From Pseudomonas shirazensis (GTDB taxonomy: Bacteria; Pseudomonadota; Gammaproteobacteria; Pseudomonadales; Pseudomonadaceae): DNA of 64,000 nucleotides. The stretch covers positions 62,001-126,000 of the forward strand of contig NZ_JABWRD020000005.1 of NCBI RefSeq assembly GCF_014268785.2. The letters are read 5' to 3'. How positions within the stretch are numbered: position 1 is the stretch's first letter; each line of letters begins with the position of its first letter. Below, one piece after another: positions 42,070-50,152 of the stretch. Under the pieces are notes generated by a model that was not told the DNA's origin, ran no database searches, and was given only the letters and a program-made list of their open reading frames with translations. A program made the translations under genes and the position numbers.

Positions 42070-42813
42070 GTGAGCACAGACCCTGACCGCCTTTTCGCCC
42101 GGCCCCTGGACCAGGTGCCTGACTTCGCCTTCAACGAGGACGTAGTGCGGGTGTTCCCGGACATGATCAAGCGCTCGGTGCCGGGCTACCCGACCATCGT
42201 CGAGAACCTCGGCGTGCTCGCCGCACGCTTTGCTCAGCCCGATACGGCGCTGTACGACCTCGGCGCATCGCTGGGTGCAGTGACCCAGGCACTGCGCCGC
42301 CATGTGCGCAGTGATGGCTGCCGGGTGATCGCGGTGGACAACTCGGCGGCGATGGTCGAGCGCTGCCGTCAGTACCTCAACGCCCAGGACTCGATGTTCC
42401 AGGAGCTGTTGCCGGTGCAAGTCATGGAAGCCGATATCCTCAGCCTGCAGTTCGAGCCAGCCTCGGTGGTGGCGCTGAACTTCACCCTGCAATTCGTCGC
42501 CCCCGGCCAGCGCCTGGAGCTGCTGACGCGGATCCGCCAGGCCCTGCTGCCAGGAGGCGCGCTGATCCTCTCGGAAAAACTGCACTTCGCCGATGATCAG
42601 GAGCAGGCGCTGCTCAACGATCTGCACCTGGATTTCAAACGCGCCAACGGCTACAGCGAGCTGGAAATTGCCCAGAAGCGCAGCGCCATTGAACATGTGA
42701 TGAAACCCGACACGCTCGAAACCCACCAGGCCCGCCTGCGTGCCGCCGGGTTCTCCAAGGTAGTGCCGTGGTTCCAATGCCTTAACTTCGCCTCGTTGAT
42801 AGCCCTGCCATGA
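42070..42813 (+). CDS. cmoA: Carboxy-S-adenosyl-L-methionine synthase CmoA
   Basis: Converts SAM and prephenate into carboxy-SAM, the donor used by CmoB for tRNA wobble uridine modification. The 247-residue product begins VSTDPDRLFARPLDQVPDFA, matching CmoA. The SAM-binding block 'ALYDLGASLGAVTQAL' and 'VIAVDNSAAMVERC' are present. I chose GTG 42070, because the conserved protein starts there; an upstream ATG at 42028 would add 14 unrelated residues. It overlaps cmoB by 4 bp (ATGA), giving coupled translation. Confidence 0.94.
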   Translation: MSTDPDRLFARPLDQVPDFAFNEDVVRVFPDMIKRSVPGYPTIVENLGVLAARFAQPDTALYDLGASLGAVTQALRRHVRSDGCRVIAVDNSAAMVERCRQYLNAQDSMFQELLPVQVMEADILSLQFEPASVVALNFTLQFVAPGQRLELLTRIRQALLPGGALILSEKLHFADDQEQALLNDLHLDFKRANGYSELEIAQKRSAIEHVMKPDTLETHQARLRAAGFSKVVPWFQCLNFASLIALP

Positions 42814-43766
42814 TCGATTTGTCTCCCCTGGTCCGCCGTCTGGCGGGTACTCCGTTGGCCACCTGGTCGCAAGGCCTGCAAGCGCAACTGGAAAGCAAGA
42901 TGGAAAAAGGCCACGGCGACCTCGAGCGCTGGCGTGGCGCTCTCGAGGCGTTGCCTGAGCTGCAGCCCAGTGAAGTCGATCTGGTCGATGGCTTGCGCCT
43001 GGACAGCCCCTGCGATGAGACGACTCGCACTCAGCTGCAGCAGGCCTTGATGGGCCTGTCGCCCTGGCGCAAAGGTCCGTTCGATCTGTTTGGCGTGCAT
43101 GTCGACACCGAATGGCATTCGGACTGGAAATGGGCGCGGGTCAGCCCGCATCTGGACCTGACCGGCAAGCGTGTGCTGGATGTCGGCTGTGGCAATGGCT
43201 ACTACCAATGGCGCATGCTCGGCGCCGGCGCTGACATGGTGATCGGAGTCGACCCCAACTGGCTGTTCTTCTGCCAGTTCCAGGCGGTGAACAAGTACCT
43301 GCCCGAGCTGCCGGCTTGGCACCTGCCATTCGCCCTTGAGGAACTACCGGCCAACCTCGAAGGCTTCGACACGGTGTTTTCGATGGGTGTGTTCTACCAC
43401 CGTCGTTCGCCCATTGAGCACTTGCTGGCGCTCAAGGACTGCCTGGTAAAAGGCGGTGAGCTGGTGCTGGAAACTCTGGTCATCGAAGGCGACGAGAATC
43501 AAGTGTTGGTTCCCGAAGACCGCTATGCGCAGATGCGCAATGTCTGGTTCTTGCCTTCGGTACCGGCACTGGAGCGCCTGCTGCGGCGCGCCGGCTTCAG
43601 TGACGTGCGCTGCGTCGACGTCAGTGTCACCAGTGTCGAGGAGCAGCGCAGCACCGAGTGGATGCGCTACCAGTCTCTGAGCGACTTTCTCGACCCGCAG
43701 GACCACAGCCGCACCATCGAAGGCCTGCCCGCCCCGCGTCGGGCGACGATCCTGGCGCGCAAGTAA
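42810..43766 (+). CDS. cmoB: tRNA U34 carboxymethyltransferase CmoB
   Basis: Transfers the carboxymethyl group from carboxy-SAM to 5-hydroxyuridine at tRNA position 34, making cmo5U, which widens wobble decoding. 318 residues; the methyltransferase motif I is 'GKRVLDVGCGNGYYQWRML' and later blocks are 'FDTVFSMGVFYHRRSPIEHL' and 'LVLETLVIEGD'. Its ATG overlaps the cmoA stop. A long hairpin (43792-43830) follows. Confidence 0.95.
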   Translation: MIDLSPLVRRLAGTPLATWSQGLQAQLESKMEKGHGDLERWRGALEALPELQPSEVDLVDGLRLDSPCDETTRTQLQQALMGLSPWRKGPFDLFGVHVDTEWHSDWKWARVSPHLDLTGKRVLDVGCGNGYYQWRMLGAGADMVIGVDPNWLFFCQFQAVNKYLPELPAWHLPFALEELPANLEGFDTVFSMGVFYHRRSPIEHLLALKDCLVKGGELVLETLVIEGDENQVLVPEDRYAQMRNVWFLPSVPALERLLRRAGFSDVRCVDVSVTSVEEQRSTEWMRYQSLSDFLDPQDHSRTIEGLPAPRRATILARK

Positions 43767-43791
43767 ACCCGGCCGCACCCATCCTGTCTGC

Positions 43792-43830
43792 TCAGCGCGT
43801 CGTCTGGCTAACCGCCAGATGACGCGCTGA
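43792..43830 (+). terminator. Long hairpin after cmoB
   Basis: A 17-bp stem, 43792-43808 against 43814-43830 with one G-T pair and a 5-nt loop (arms start TCAGCGCGTC and end GACGCGCTGA), lies 26 bp past the cmoB stop. Only a short TT follows. It most likely ends the cmoAB transcript. Confidence 0.65.
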
Positions 43831-43946
43831 TTACAAATCCGTTATCCACGCCGATCCACCCCAGGCTTGGCGTACTATCGCGCGCTTGACCTTGATCCAG
43901 CTTCAGGGTCGACAATCCCTCTCCCGAATTCTGCCTGAGCCCAAGC

Positions 43947-44621
43947 ATGCGCCTACTGATCATTGAGGACGAACTGCGGACTGCCGATTACCTTCAGCAG
44001 GGGCTGCGCGAAAACGGCTATGTCGTGGATTGCGCACACACTGGCATCGACGGCCTGCACATGGCCCGCCAGCAGGCCTATGACCTGGTCATTCTGGACG
44101 TCAACCTGCCGGAACTGGACGGCTGGGCCGTACTGCAACGGCTACGCGCCGAGTCGGCCACGCGAATCATGATGCTCACCGCTCACGGTCGCCTGTCTGA
44201 CCGGGTCAAGGGCCTGGATCTGGGCGCGGATGACTACCTGCTCAAGCCATTCGAATTTCCCGAATTGCTGGCGCGGATCCGCAGCCTGTTGCGGCGCAAC
44301 GATCAGCAGGTGCAGCCGAGCACACTGCGCGTCGCCGACCTGGAGCTGGACCCTGGCCGCCACCGGGCCTGGCGTGGCAGCACACGTATCGACCTCACTG
44401 CCAAGGAGTTCTCGCTGCTGCACCTGCTGATGCGCCAGAGCGGCGAGGTGCTGTCACGCACGCAGATCATCTCGCTGGTGTGGGACATGAACTTCGATTG
44501 CGACACCAACGTTGTCGAGGTGTCGATCCGGCGCTTGCGGGCCAAGATCGACGACCCCTTCGAAGACAAACTGATCCACACCCTGCGCGGTGTTGGCTAC
44601 GTGCTCGAGGCGCGCCGTTGA
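43947..44621 (+). CDS. OmpR-family response regulator, heavy-metal type
   Basis: DNA-binding response regulator of 224 residues. Receiver domain with phospho-Asp in 'LVILDVNLPELDGW', the conserved Thr/Lys in 'MMLTAHG' and 'YLLKPFEFPEL', and a C-terminal winged helix with 'LSRTQIISLVWDMNFDCDTNVVEVSIRRLRAK' as the recognition region. The overall pattern is that of the CopR/CusR/IrlR group, usually responding to copper, zinc or silver. No metal efflux genes are adjacent, so the signal is unknown. It overlaps the sensor gene. Confidence 0.9.
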   Translation: MRLLIIEDELRTADYLQQGLRENGYVVDCAHTGIDGLHMARQQAYDLVILDVNLPELDGWAVLQRLRAESATRIMMLTAHGRLSDRVKGLDLGADDYLLKPFEFPELLARIRSLLRRNDQQVQPSTLRVADLELDPGRHRAWRGSTRIDLTAKEFSLLHLLMRQSGEVLSRTQIISLVWDMNFDCDTNVVEVSIRRLRAKIDDPFEDKLIHTLRGVGYVLEARR

Positions 44622-46003
44622 AACCCGCCAGCCTGTCTCTGCGGCTTGGTCTGAGCGTCACTCTAATGGGCGCCGCGCTGGTGCTGCTGCTGGCATGCCT
44701 GGCGGTGTTTGCCCTTGATCACGAACTGGACAGCCGCGCGCGCAAGGACCTCGCGCGCAAGATGCTGCAGGTAGAACACAACCTGCGGGTCGACCTGCGT
44801 AGCGCTGACCTGGCCAGCCGCGCCCACCCACTGCTCGACCTGGTCATGGGCCATGACAACCTAAGCCTCAGCGTGATTGCTCTGAATGGCCGCCATGCAC
44901 CCCTGCTCAGCCTGGGCCCGGCGCTGGAGTCACAGCGCCTGCGCGAGCTGCAGTGGAGCGACGGCCAGACCTTTCAGGAATGGAAGGACAGCAGCGGAGC
45001 GCAATTTCTCAGCGTGACGCAGGCGATGCGGCTGCGCGATGACACCCCGGTGCGGGTAATGATGACCCTTGATCGCGCCGACGATCACGACCTGTTGCAC
45101 GCCTACCTGCGCTCGACCCTGCTGGCCCTGCCGTTGTTGTTGCTGCTGATCGGCGCCTGTGCCTGGAAGCTGGTGCAGCGCAGCCTGAAGCCACTGCGGC
45201 GCTTTCGCCGGATCGCCGGCCAGGTATCGGCGCAGGCGCTCGACCATCGACTGCCCTCCAGCGGCCTGCCGCAGGAACTGGCCGACCTCGCCCGCTCGAT
45301 CAATGTGATGCTGGATCGGCTCGATCAGGGTGTGCGCCAGTTGTCGCAGTTTTCCGACGACCTCGCGCATGAGCTACGCACGCCGCTGAGCAACCTGATG
45401 GGCAAGGCCCAGGTGACCCTCGCCCGCCCACGCGACAGCGGCGATTATCGCGAGGTGCTGGCAGACAGCATCGAAGAACTGACTCGGCTCAACCGCATCA
45501 TCAACGACATGTTGTTTCTCGCGCAGGTAAGCCAGCCCCAGGCCCAGGTCGAACTCAAGCCGCTGGCCCTGGCCGACGAAGTCGCGCGGGTCAGCGAGCT
45601 GTTTGCCATCAGCGCTGAAGTGAAGGATATCGAGATCAGGCGTCACGGCTGGGCCACCGCGCTTGGCGATCGGTTGATGTGCCAGCGGGCCTTGTCCAAC
45701 CTGCTCAGCAATGCGCTACGGCACAGCCCCGAGGGCAGCGTGGTGAGCATTGGCATCGGCCGGTACGCGCAGCAGGCCTGGGTATGGGTTGAGAACCACG
45801 GGCCGGGGATCAGCGACGAGCACCTGCCGCACCTGTTCGAGCGGTTCTATCGAGCCGACAGCGGTCGCTCGCGCCTGGATGGCGGTACTGGCCTGGGCTT
45901 GGCGATCGTGCAGTCGATCATGCAACTGCACGGCAGCCAGGTCGAAGTCAGCAGCCAGGCGCAGGGGCCAACCCGGTTTACCTTGTTTTTTCGTGCCGAG
46001 TGA
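44618..46003 (+). CDS. Heavy-metal-type sensor histidine kinase
   Basis: Inner-membrane sensor kinase, 461 residues, partner of the response regulator. TM1 about 10-32, a periplasmic sensor to about 165, TM2 about 168-186 (LLALPLLLLLIGACAWKLV). Then HAMP, the H-box 'DDLAHELRTPLSNL' with His251, and the ATPase motifs 'NLLSNALRHSP', 'VENHGPGIS' and 'GTGLGLAIV'. The only sensible start is TTG 44618, overlapping the regulator stop (TTGA) with CGAGG upstream. Any ATG in the frame upstream lies inside the regulator gene. Confidence 0.88.
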   Translation: MKPASLSLRLGLSVTLMGAALVLLLACLAVFALDHELDSRARKDLARKMLQVEHNLRVDLRSADLASRAHPLLDLVMGHDNLSLSVIALNGRHAPLLSLGPALESQRLRELQWSDGQTFQEWKDSSGAQFLSVTQAMRLRDDTPVRVMMTLDRADDHDLLHAYLRSTLLALPLLLLLIGACAWKLVQRSLKPLRRFRRIAGQVSAQALDHRLPSSGLPQELADLARSINVMLDRLDQGVRQLSQFSDDLAHELRTPLSNLMGKAQVTLARPRDSGDYREVLADSIEELTRLNRIINDMLFLAQVSQPQAQVELKPLALADEVARVSELFAISAEVKDIEIRRHGWATALGDRLMCQRALSNLLSNALRHSPEGSVVSIGIGRYAQQAWVWVENHGPGISDEHLPHLFERFYRADSGRSRLDGGTGLGLAIVQSIMQLHGSQVEVSSQAQGPTRFTLFFRAE

Positions 46004-46009
46004 CGCCGA

Positions 46010-46750
46010 TCAGCGCGAGGCCTGCAGGATCAACGCTTTCATTTCAGCCACGGCGGCCTTGAAGCCGACAAACAGCGCATGCGCCACCAGCGCGTGACCG
46101 ATGTTCAGCTCGTTGATGCCCTTGATCGCTGCGACCGCCTCGACGTTGTGGTAATGCAGGCCGTGGCCCGCGTTGACGATCAGGCCCTGGCCGACGCCAA
46201 ACGCGACGCCGTCGGCGATGCGCTTGAGCTCATCGGCCACCTCGGTTGGGGTCAGCGCATCAGCATAGCGACCGGTGTGCAGCTCGATGGCCGGCGCGCC
46301 GACCCGTTGCGAAGCTTCGATCTGGCGCTCGTCGGCATCGATGAACAACGACACTTCAGCGCCGGTGCGGGCCAGGCGCTCGACGGCCGCCTTGATCCGC
46401 GCTTCCTGACCGGCCACATCGAGGCCGCCTTCGGTGGTCAGTTCCTGACGGGTTTCCGGAACCAGACAGATGTGCGCCGGGCGAATCTGCTCAGCGAACA
46501 GCATCATCTCTTCGGTAACGCCCATCTCGAAGTTCATCCGCGTCTGCAGCACGTCCTTGAGCAACAGCACATCGCGCTCCTGGATATGCCGGCGGTCTTC
46601 ACGCAGGTGTACGGTAATGCCGTCGGCGCCCGCTTCTTCGGCGTCCAGCGCGGCCTTGACCGGATCTGGATAGCGGGTGCCGCGGGCCTGGCGCAAGGTC
46701 GCCACGTGGTCGATGTTGACGCCAAGAAGCATGCGGTTGCTATGAGTCAC
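46010..46750 (-). CDS. pdxJ: Pyridoxine 5'-phosphate synthase
   Basis: Condenses 1-deoxyxylulose 5-phosphate with 3-amino-2-oxopropyl phosphate to make pyridoxine 5'-phosphate in vitamin B6 synthesis. 246 residues, a TIM barrel with 'LGVNIDHVATLRQARG', 'ADGITVHLREDRRHIQ' (catalytic His/Glu region), 'CLVPETRQELTTEGGLD' and 'GHGLHYHNV'. Last gene of the lepA-lepB-rnc-era-recO-pdxJ set on this strand, 43 bp after recO, the order seen in many gammaproteobacteria. Convergent with the sensor kinase. Confidence 0.97.
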   Translation of the reverse strand: MTHSNRMLLGVNIDHVATLRQARGTRYPDPVKAALDAEEAGADGITVHLREDRRHIQERDVLLLKDVLQTRMNFEMGVTEEMMLFAEQIRPAHICLVPETRQELTTEGGLDVAGQEARIKAAVERLARTGAEVSLFIDADERQIEASQRVGAPAIELHTGRYADALTPTEVADELKRIADGVAFGVGQGLIVNAGHGLHYHNVEAVAAIKGINELNIGHALVAHALFVGFKAAVAEMKALILQASR

Positions 46751-46793
46751 GAAAGGCTCTCCTGAAGATGTAGCCGCACAGCATACGACGTGC

Positions 46794-47477
46794 TCAGCGC
46801 TTGCGAAACAACTCCCGACTCACCAGCGGCTTTGGCCCCAGGTGGACGGCCAGGGCCTGGCGCATCAGTCGCTTGGCTGCCAGCAATGCGCCAGGCGCTT
46901 CCCACTCGGCGTGGGCCAGTGCGAGCAGTTCATCGCCCTTGAACAACCCGGGCTGGAACAGCTCCACCCGCTCAAGCCCGGCGTCGACCTGCAGGCGGTA
47001 CAGACCACTGGCAGCGATAGGCTCGGCGTTGACGTCGCGATCCAGGGCAAAGGCGTAACCGAGCTGCTCCAGCAGGCGCCATTCAAAGGCCCGCAGCAAC
47101 GGCTCCAATGGCCGGCCCTGGCCCAACGCCTGCAGGGTCAGGGCATAGTGCTCGAACAGCGCTGGGTATGGCGCCTCGGCCGGCAGCAGGCGCATCAGCA
47201 GTTCATTCAGGTACAAGCCGCTGAACAGTGCATCACCATTGAGCCAGGCGGCAATGCCGGCGCTGTCGAGGCGGTTGACGTTCTTCAGCTCGCCGCGCCC
47301 ACGCAGCTCGACTTCCAATGGCACGAACGAGCGCACCAGGCTGCCACCCTTGCCCCGCGCCCGGCGCAGCACCGCCCGCACGCGACCTTGCGGCGTGAAA
47401 AAGTCCACCAGCGCGCTGGTCTCGCGGTACGCACGGCTGTGCAGCACGTACGCCGGCTGACCTTGAGGTTGTTCCAT
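46794..47477 (-). CDS. recO: DNA repair protein RecO
   Basis: Mediator of the RecF pathway that loads RecA on SSB-coated DNA. 227 residues with an N-terminal OB fold ('AYVLHSRAYRETSALVDFFTPQGR', 'RARGKGGSLVRSFVPLEVEL' region) and a helical C-terminal domain. The zinc-finger cysteines of some RecO proteins are absent, as in E. coli. It lies between era and pdxJ, with a perfect hairpin (47497-47522) before its start. Confidence 0.94.
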   Translation of the reverse strand: MEQPQGQPAYVLHSRAYRETSALVDFFTPQGRVRAVLRRARGKGGSLVRSFVPLEVELRGRGELKNVNRLDSAGIAAWLNGDALFSGLYLNELLMRLLPAEAPYPALFEHYALTLQALGQGRPLEPLLRAFEWRLLEQLGYAFALDRDVNAEPIAASGLYRLQVDAGLERVELFQPGLFKGDELLALAHAEWEAPGALLAAKRLMRQALAVHLGPKPLVSRELFRKR

Positions 47478-47496
47478 GGGGAAGGCCCGGATGCAG

Positions 47497-47522
47497 AACG
47501 GCCCGGAACAATCCGGGCCGTT
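47497..47522 (-). other. Perfect hairpin between era and recO
   Basis: AACGGCCCGGA (47497-47507) and TCCGGGCCGTT (47512-47522) form an 11-bp perfect stem with a 4-nt loop, 10 bp past the era stop and 20 bp before recO. No T-run follows on the minus strand. It could be an attenuator or mRNA processing site within the operon. Confidence 0.6.
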
Positions 47523-47531
47523 GAGGGAGTG

Positions 47532-48434
47532 TTACAGGTCGCCGTAGCCCAGCGAACGCAGGGCGCGCTCATCATCGGACCAACCGCCTTTGACCTTGAC
47601 CCAAAGGTTGAGCATGACCTTGGCGTCGAACAGCGTTTCCATGTCCTTGCGCGCATCGGAGCCGATGCGCTTGATACGCTCGCCTTTGTCACCAATGATG
47701 ATCTTCTTCTGACCATCACGCTCAACCAGGATCAGGGCATGGATGTGCAGCACATGGCCTTGCTGCTTGAACTCTTCAATCTCGACAGTGATCTGGTACG
47801 GCAGCTCGGCACCCAGTTGGCGCATGATCTTCTCGCGGACCAGTTCGGCGGCGAGGAAGCGGCTGCTGCGGTCGGTGATCTGGTCTTCCGGGAAGAAGTG
47901 ATCGTTCTCCGGCAGCTGCTTGGCGATCAGTGCTTCCAGCGCTTCGAGGTTGTGCCCCTGTTGGGCAGAGATCGGCACGACTTCGGCGTTCGGCAGTTGC
48001 TCCTGCAGCCATTTCAGGTGCGGGATCAATTCGGCCTTCTCGTCCATCCGGTCGGTCTTGTTGACCGCGATGATCAGCGGGCCGGTAACGTACTGGACAC
48101 GCTCGAGCACCAGTTGGTCCTCGTCGGTCCAGCGGGTACGGTCAACCACGAAGATCACCACGTCGACGTCCTTGAGGGCGGCCGAAGCGGTGCGGTTCAT
48201 GTAACGGTTGAGCGCCTTGTCGTTGGCCTTGTGCATGCCTGGCGTATCGACGTAGATCGCCTGCACGTCACCCTCGGTCTTGATCCCGAGCATGTTGTGG
48301 CGGGTGGTCTGCGGCTTGCGCGAGGTGATCGCCAGCTTTTGCCCGAGGATATGGTTGAGCAAGGTCGACTTGCCAACGTTGGGGCGACCGACAATGGCTA
48401 CGTAGCCGCAACGGGTTGGGTTGTTCTCAGTCAT
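47532..48434 (-). CDS. era: GTPase Era
   Basis: Essential GTPase that binds 16S rRNA and helps 30S maturation. 300 residues; the G1 motif is 'GRPNVGKST', G3 'DTPGMH', G4 'NKTD', and the C-terminal KH domain carries 'VKVKGGWSDDERALRSLGY'. ATG 48434 is preferred: GGAG lies 7 nt upstream, while an ATG at 48440 sits one base from the same GGAG. It overlaps rnc by 8 bp, so translation is coupled to RNase III. Confidence 0.96.
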   Translation of the reverse strand: MTENNPTRCGYVAIVGRPNVGKSTLLNHILGQKLAITSRKPQTTRHNMLGIKTEGDVQAIYVDTPGMHKANDKALNRYMNRTASAALKDVDVVIFVVDRTRWTDEDQLVLERVQYVTGPLIIAVNKTDRMDEKAELIPHLKWLQEQLPNAEVVPISAQQGHNLEALEALIAKQLPENDHFFPEDQITDRSSRFLAAELVREKIMRQLGAELPYQITVEIEEFKQQGHVLHIHALILVERDGQKKIIIGDKGERIKRIGSDARKDMETLFDAKVMLNLWVKVKGGWSDDERALRSLGYGDL

Positions 48435-49116
48435 TACCATTCTCCACGCCCAGGGCGATCAGTGCAGCGGCGGCGGCGACTTGCTCGGCAATACGCCGGC
48501 TTACGCCCTGGCCACGGCTCTTGTTGTTCAGCAGGACCACTTCGCATTCGACGAAGAAGGTCCGGCAATGAGGTTCGCCCTGGATATCGACCACTTCATA
48601 ACGCGGCAAATCGCAACCACGCGACTGCAGAAATTCCTGCAGGCGGGTTTTCGGGTCTTTATTGGTGTCGACCAGTGTCAGGCTCTCGAACTCATCGGTC
48701 AGCCAGGCCAGAATGCGCTCGCGCGCGGTCTGCATGTCGGCATCCAGATAGATGGCGCCAATCAGCGCCTCGAGGGCATCGGCGAGGATCGATTCGCGGC
48801 GAAAACCACCGCTTTTCAGCTCACCCGAACCCAGTCGGAGGAATTCGCCCAGGTCGAATCCACGCGCCAGCCGCGCCAGAGTTTCACCCTTGACCAGGCG
48901 TGCGCGCAGGCGCGACAGCTGGCCTTCGCGGGCCTGCGGGAAGCGCTCGAACAGCGCCTCCCCGGCGACGAAATTGAGGATGGCGTCGCCAAGAAACTCC
49001 AGGCGCTCGTTATTGCGCCCGGCATAACTGCGATGGGTCAGGGCCAGCAACATCTGATCCTGATCCTTGAAGGTATAGCCGAGCTTGCGCTCCAGGCGTG
49101 CAAGGGAAGCACTCAT
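48427..49116 (-). CDS. rnc: Ribonuclease III
   Basis: Double-strand-specific RNase for rRNA processing and mRNA control. 229 residues: the catalytic domain has the signature 'NERLEFLGDAIL' with its acidic residues and 'ESILADALEALIGAIYLD'; the C-terminal dsRBD has 'DPKTRLQEFLQSRG' and ends 'AAAAALIALGVENGND'. Its ATG overlaps a TGA in another frame (see 49113-49217), and a 24-bp palindrome lies 146 bp upstream. In E. coli RNase III cleaves its own leader, so this leader may also be a target. Confidence 0.96.
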   Translation of the reverse strand: MSASLARLERKLGYTFKDQDQMLLALTHRSYAGRNNERLEFLGDAILNFVAGEALFERFPQAREGQLSRLRARLVKGETLARLARGFDLGEFLRLGSGELKSGGFRRESILADALEALIGAIYLDADMQTARERILAWLTDEFESLTLVDTNKDPKTRLQEFLQSRGCDLPRYEVVDIQGEPHCRTFFVECEVVLLNNKSRGQGVSRRIAEQVAAAAALIALGVENGND

Positions 49117-49217
49117 GCGGCCACCCGTTTGTTGTTCAACGCGTTGTTCAAATCAACATCCTGAAAAGACGGTGTGGCTGTGAATCGCTGCCAGTTGGTA
49201 GCGCCCCCGTGTTTCAA
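49113..49217 (-). pseudogene. Possible remnant of the small gene (DUF4845-type) usual between lepB and rnc
   Basis: Many Pseudomonas carry a small membrane-protein gene (DUF4845) between lepB and rnc. Here only 176 bp separate them. An open frame ends in TGA overlapping the rnc ATG (ATGA), the coupling expected of a real gene end. Its tail reads 'FQDVDLNNALNNKRVAA', and 'DLNNAL' resembles a segment I recall from DUF4845 proteins. There is no ATG; TTG at 49217 would give 34 residues. It could be a remnant, a tiny gene, or chance. Confidence 0.35.
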
Positions 49218-49261
49218 GACGCTCTCGACCTTGAGTACACAGCCTATGTCAGAAAAGCATT

Positions 49262-49285
49262 CGGCGCTGTCTGCAGACAGCGCCG
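49262..49285 (-). terminator. 24-bp palindrome between lepB and rnc
   Basis: CGGCGCTGTCTG joined to CAGACAGCGCCG is a perfect 24-bp palindrome 8 bp past the lepB stop. On the minus strand it is followed by AATGCTTTTC, a short T-run. It could end or attenuate the lepAB transcript, or act as an RNase III-type leader structure for rnc. Confidence 0.6.
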
Positions 49286-49292
49286 ATGGGTA

Positions 49293-50147
49293 TCAATGGA
49301 TCAGGCCGACCCGCGACAGGTTGGGCAGGTGGCTGAGCTTGGGCTCTGGCCAGCTCATCCAGACTGCAAACGCCTTGCCGACGATATTGCGGTCCGGAAC
49401 CATGCCATGCAGTTCCTTGGGAATATTTGGATCATCCCAGAAACGGCTGTCGTTGGAGTTGTCGCGGTTGTCGCCCATCATGAAGTAATGGCCGGCGGGT
49501 ACCGTCCATTGCTGGTCAGGCGGCATGCGGTAGCGGCTCATTTCCTTGCGGATCATGTGCTCGGCCGCGCCCAATTGCTCCTTGTACAGCTCAGCGCTGC
49601 CCAAGGTGCCTGGCTCGGTACCGACCAACTGCTCGGCAACCTGCTTGCCATTGACGAACAAGCGCTTGTCGCTGGTGTAGCCGATCTGGTCGCCCGGCAG
49701 GCCAACCACACGCTTGATGTAGTTGACGTTGGGGTCGCTCGGATAGCGGAACACCATCACGTCGCCCCGCTGCGGCTGGCCGATCTCGATGACCTTCTTG
49801 TCGATCACCGGCAGGCGAATGCCGTAGGAGAACTTGTTCACCAGGATGAAGTCGCCCACTTCCAGCGTCGGTTTCATCGACCCGGAAGGAATCTGGAACG
49901 GCTCTACCAGGAACGACCGCAGCACCAGCACGATGAACAGCACAGGGAAGAACGACTTGCCGTACTCAACCAGCAACGGCTCCTTGTTCAGCTTCTCGAC
50001 CACGGCCATTTCTGGCTGGCTGACGCTGCCCTGATAGGTGGCAATCGCCGCCCGCCGGCGCGGAGCCAGGAACAGCAGATCGATCAGAGCCAACAAGCCA
50101 CAGACGGCAACGGCGATGACGAGCAACAGCGGGAAATTTAGCGACAT
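49293..50147 (-). CDS. lepB: Signal peptidase I
   Basis: Inner-membrane serine protease that removes signal peptides of exported proteins. 284 residues: two N-terminal membrane helices (about 5-28 and 63-80), catalytic Ser90 in 'IPSGSMKPT' and Lys145 in 'YIKRVVGLPGD', positions close to those of E. coli. 'GHYFMMGDNRDNSNDSR' is the conserved box E. It follows lepA by 5 bp and forms an operon with it. Confidence 0.97.
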   Translation of the reverse strand: MSLNFPLLLVIAVAVCGLLALIDLLFLAPRRRAAIATYQGSVSQPEMAVVEKLNKEPLLVEYGKSFFPVLFIVLVLRSFLVEPFQIPSGSMKPTLEVGDFILVNKFSYGIRLPVIDKKVIEIGQPQRGDVMVFRYPSDPNVNYIKRVVGLPGDQIGYTSDKRLFVNGKQVAEQLVGTEPGTLGSAELYKEQLGAAEHMIRKEMSRYRMPPDQQWTVPAGHYFMMGDNRDNSNDSRFWDDPNIPKELHGMVPDRNIVGKAFAVWMSWPEPKLSHLPNLSRVGLIH

Positions 50148-50152
50148 AGGAC

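Noticed and set aside
46842..48893. 683-residue open frame opposite recO, era and rnc
   Set aside because: Spans three well-supported genes on the other strand and their hairpin; no recognisable product.
49098..50141. 347-residue open frame opposite lepB
   Set aside because: Shadow of lepB and the rnc leader.
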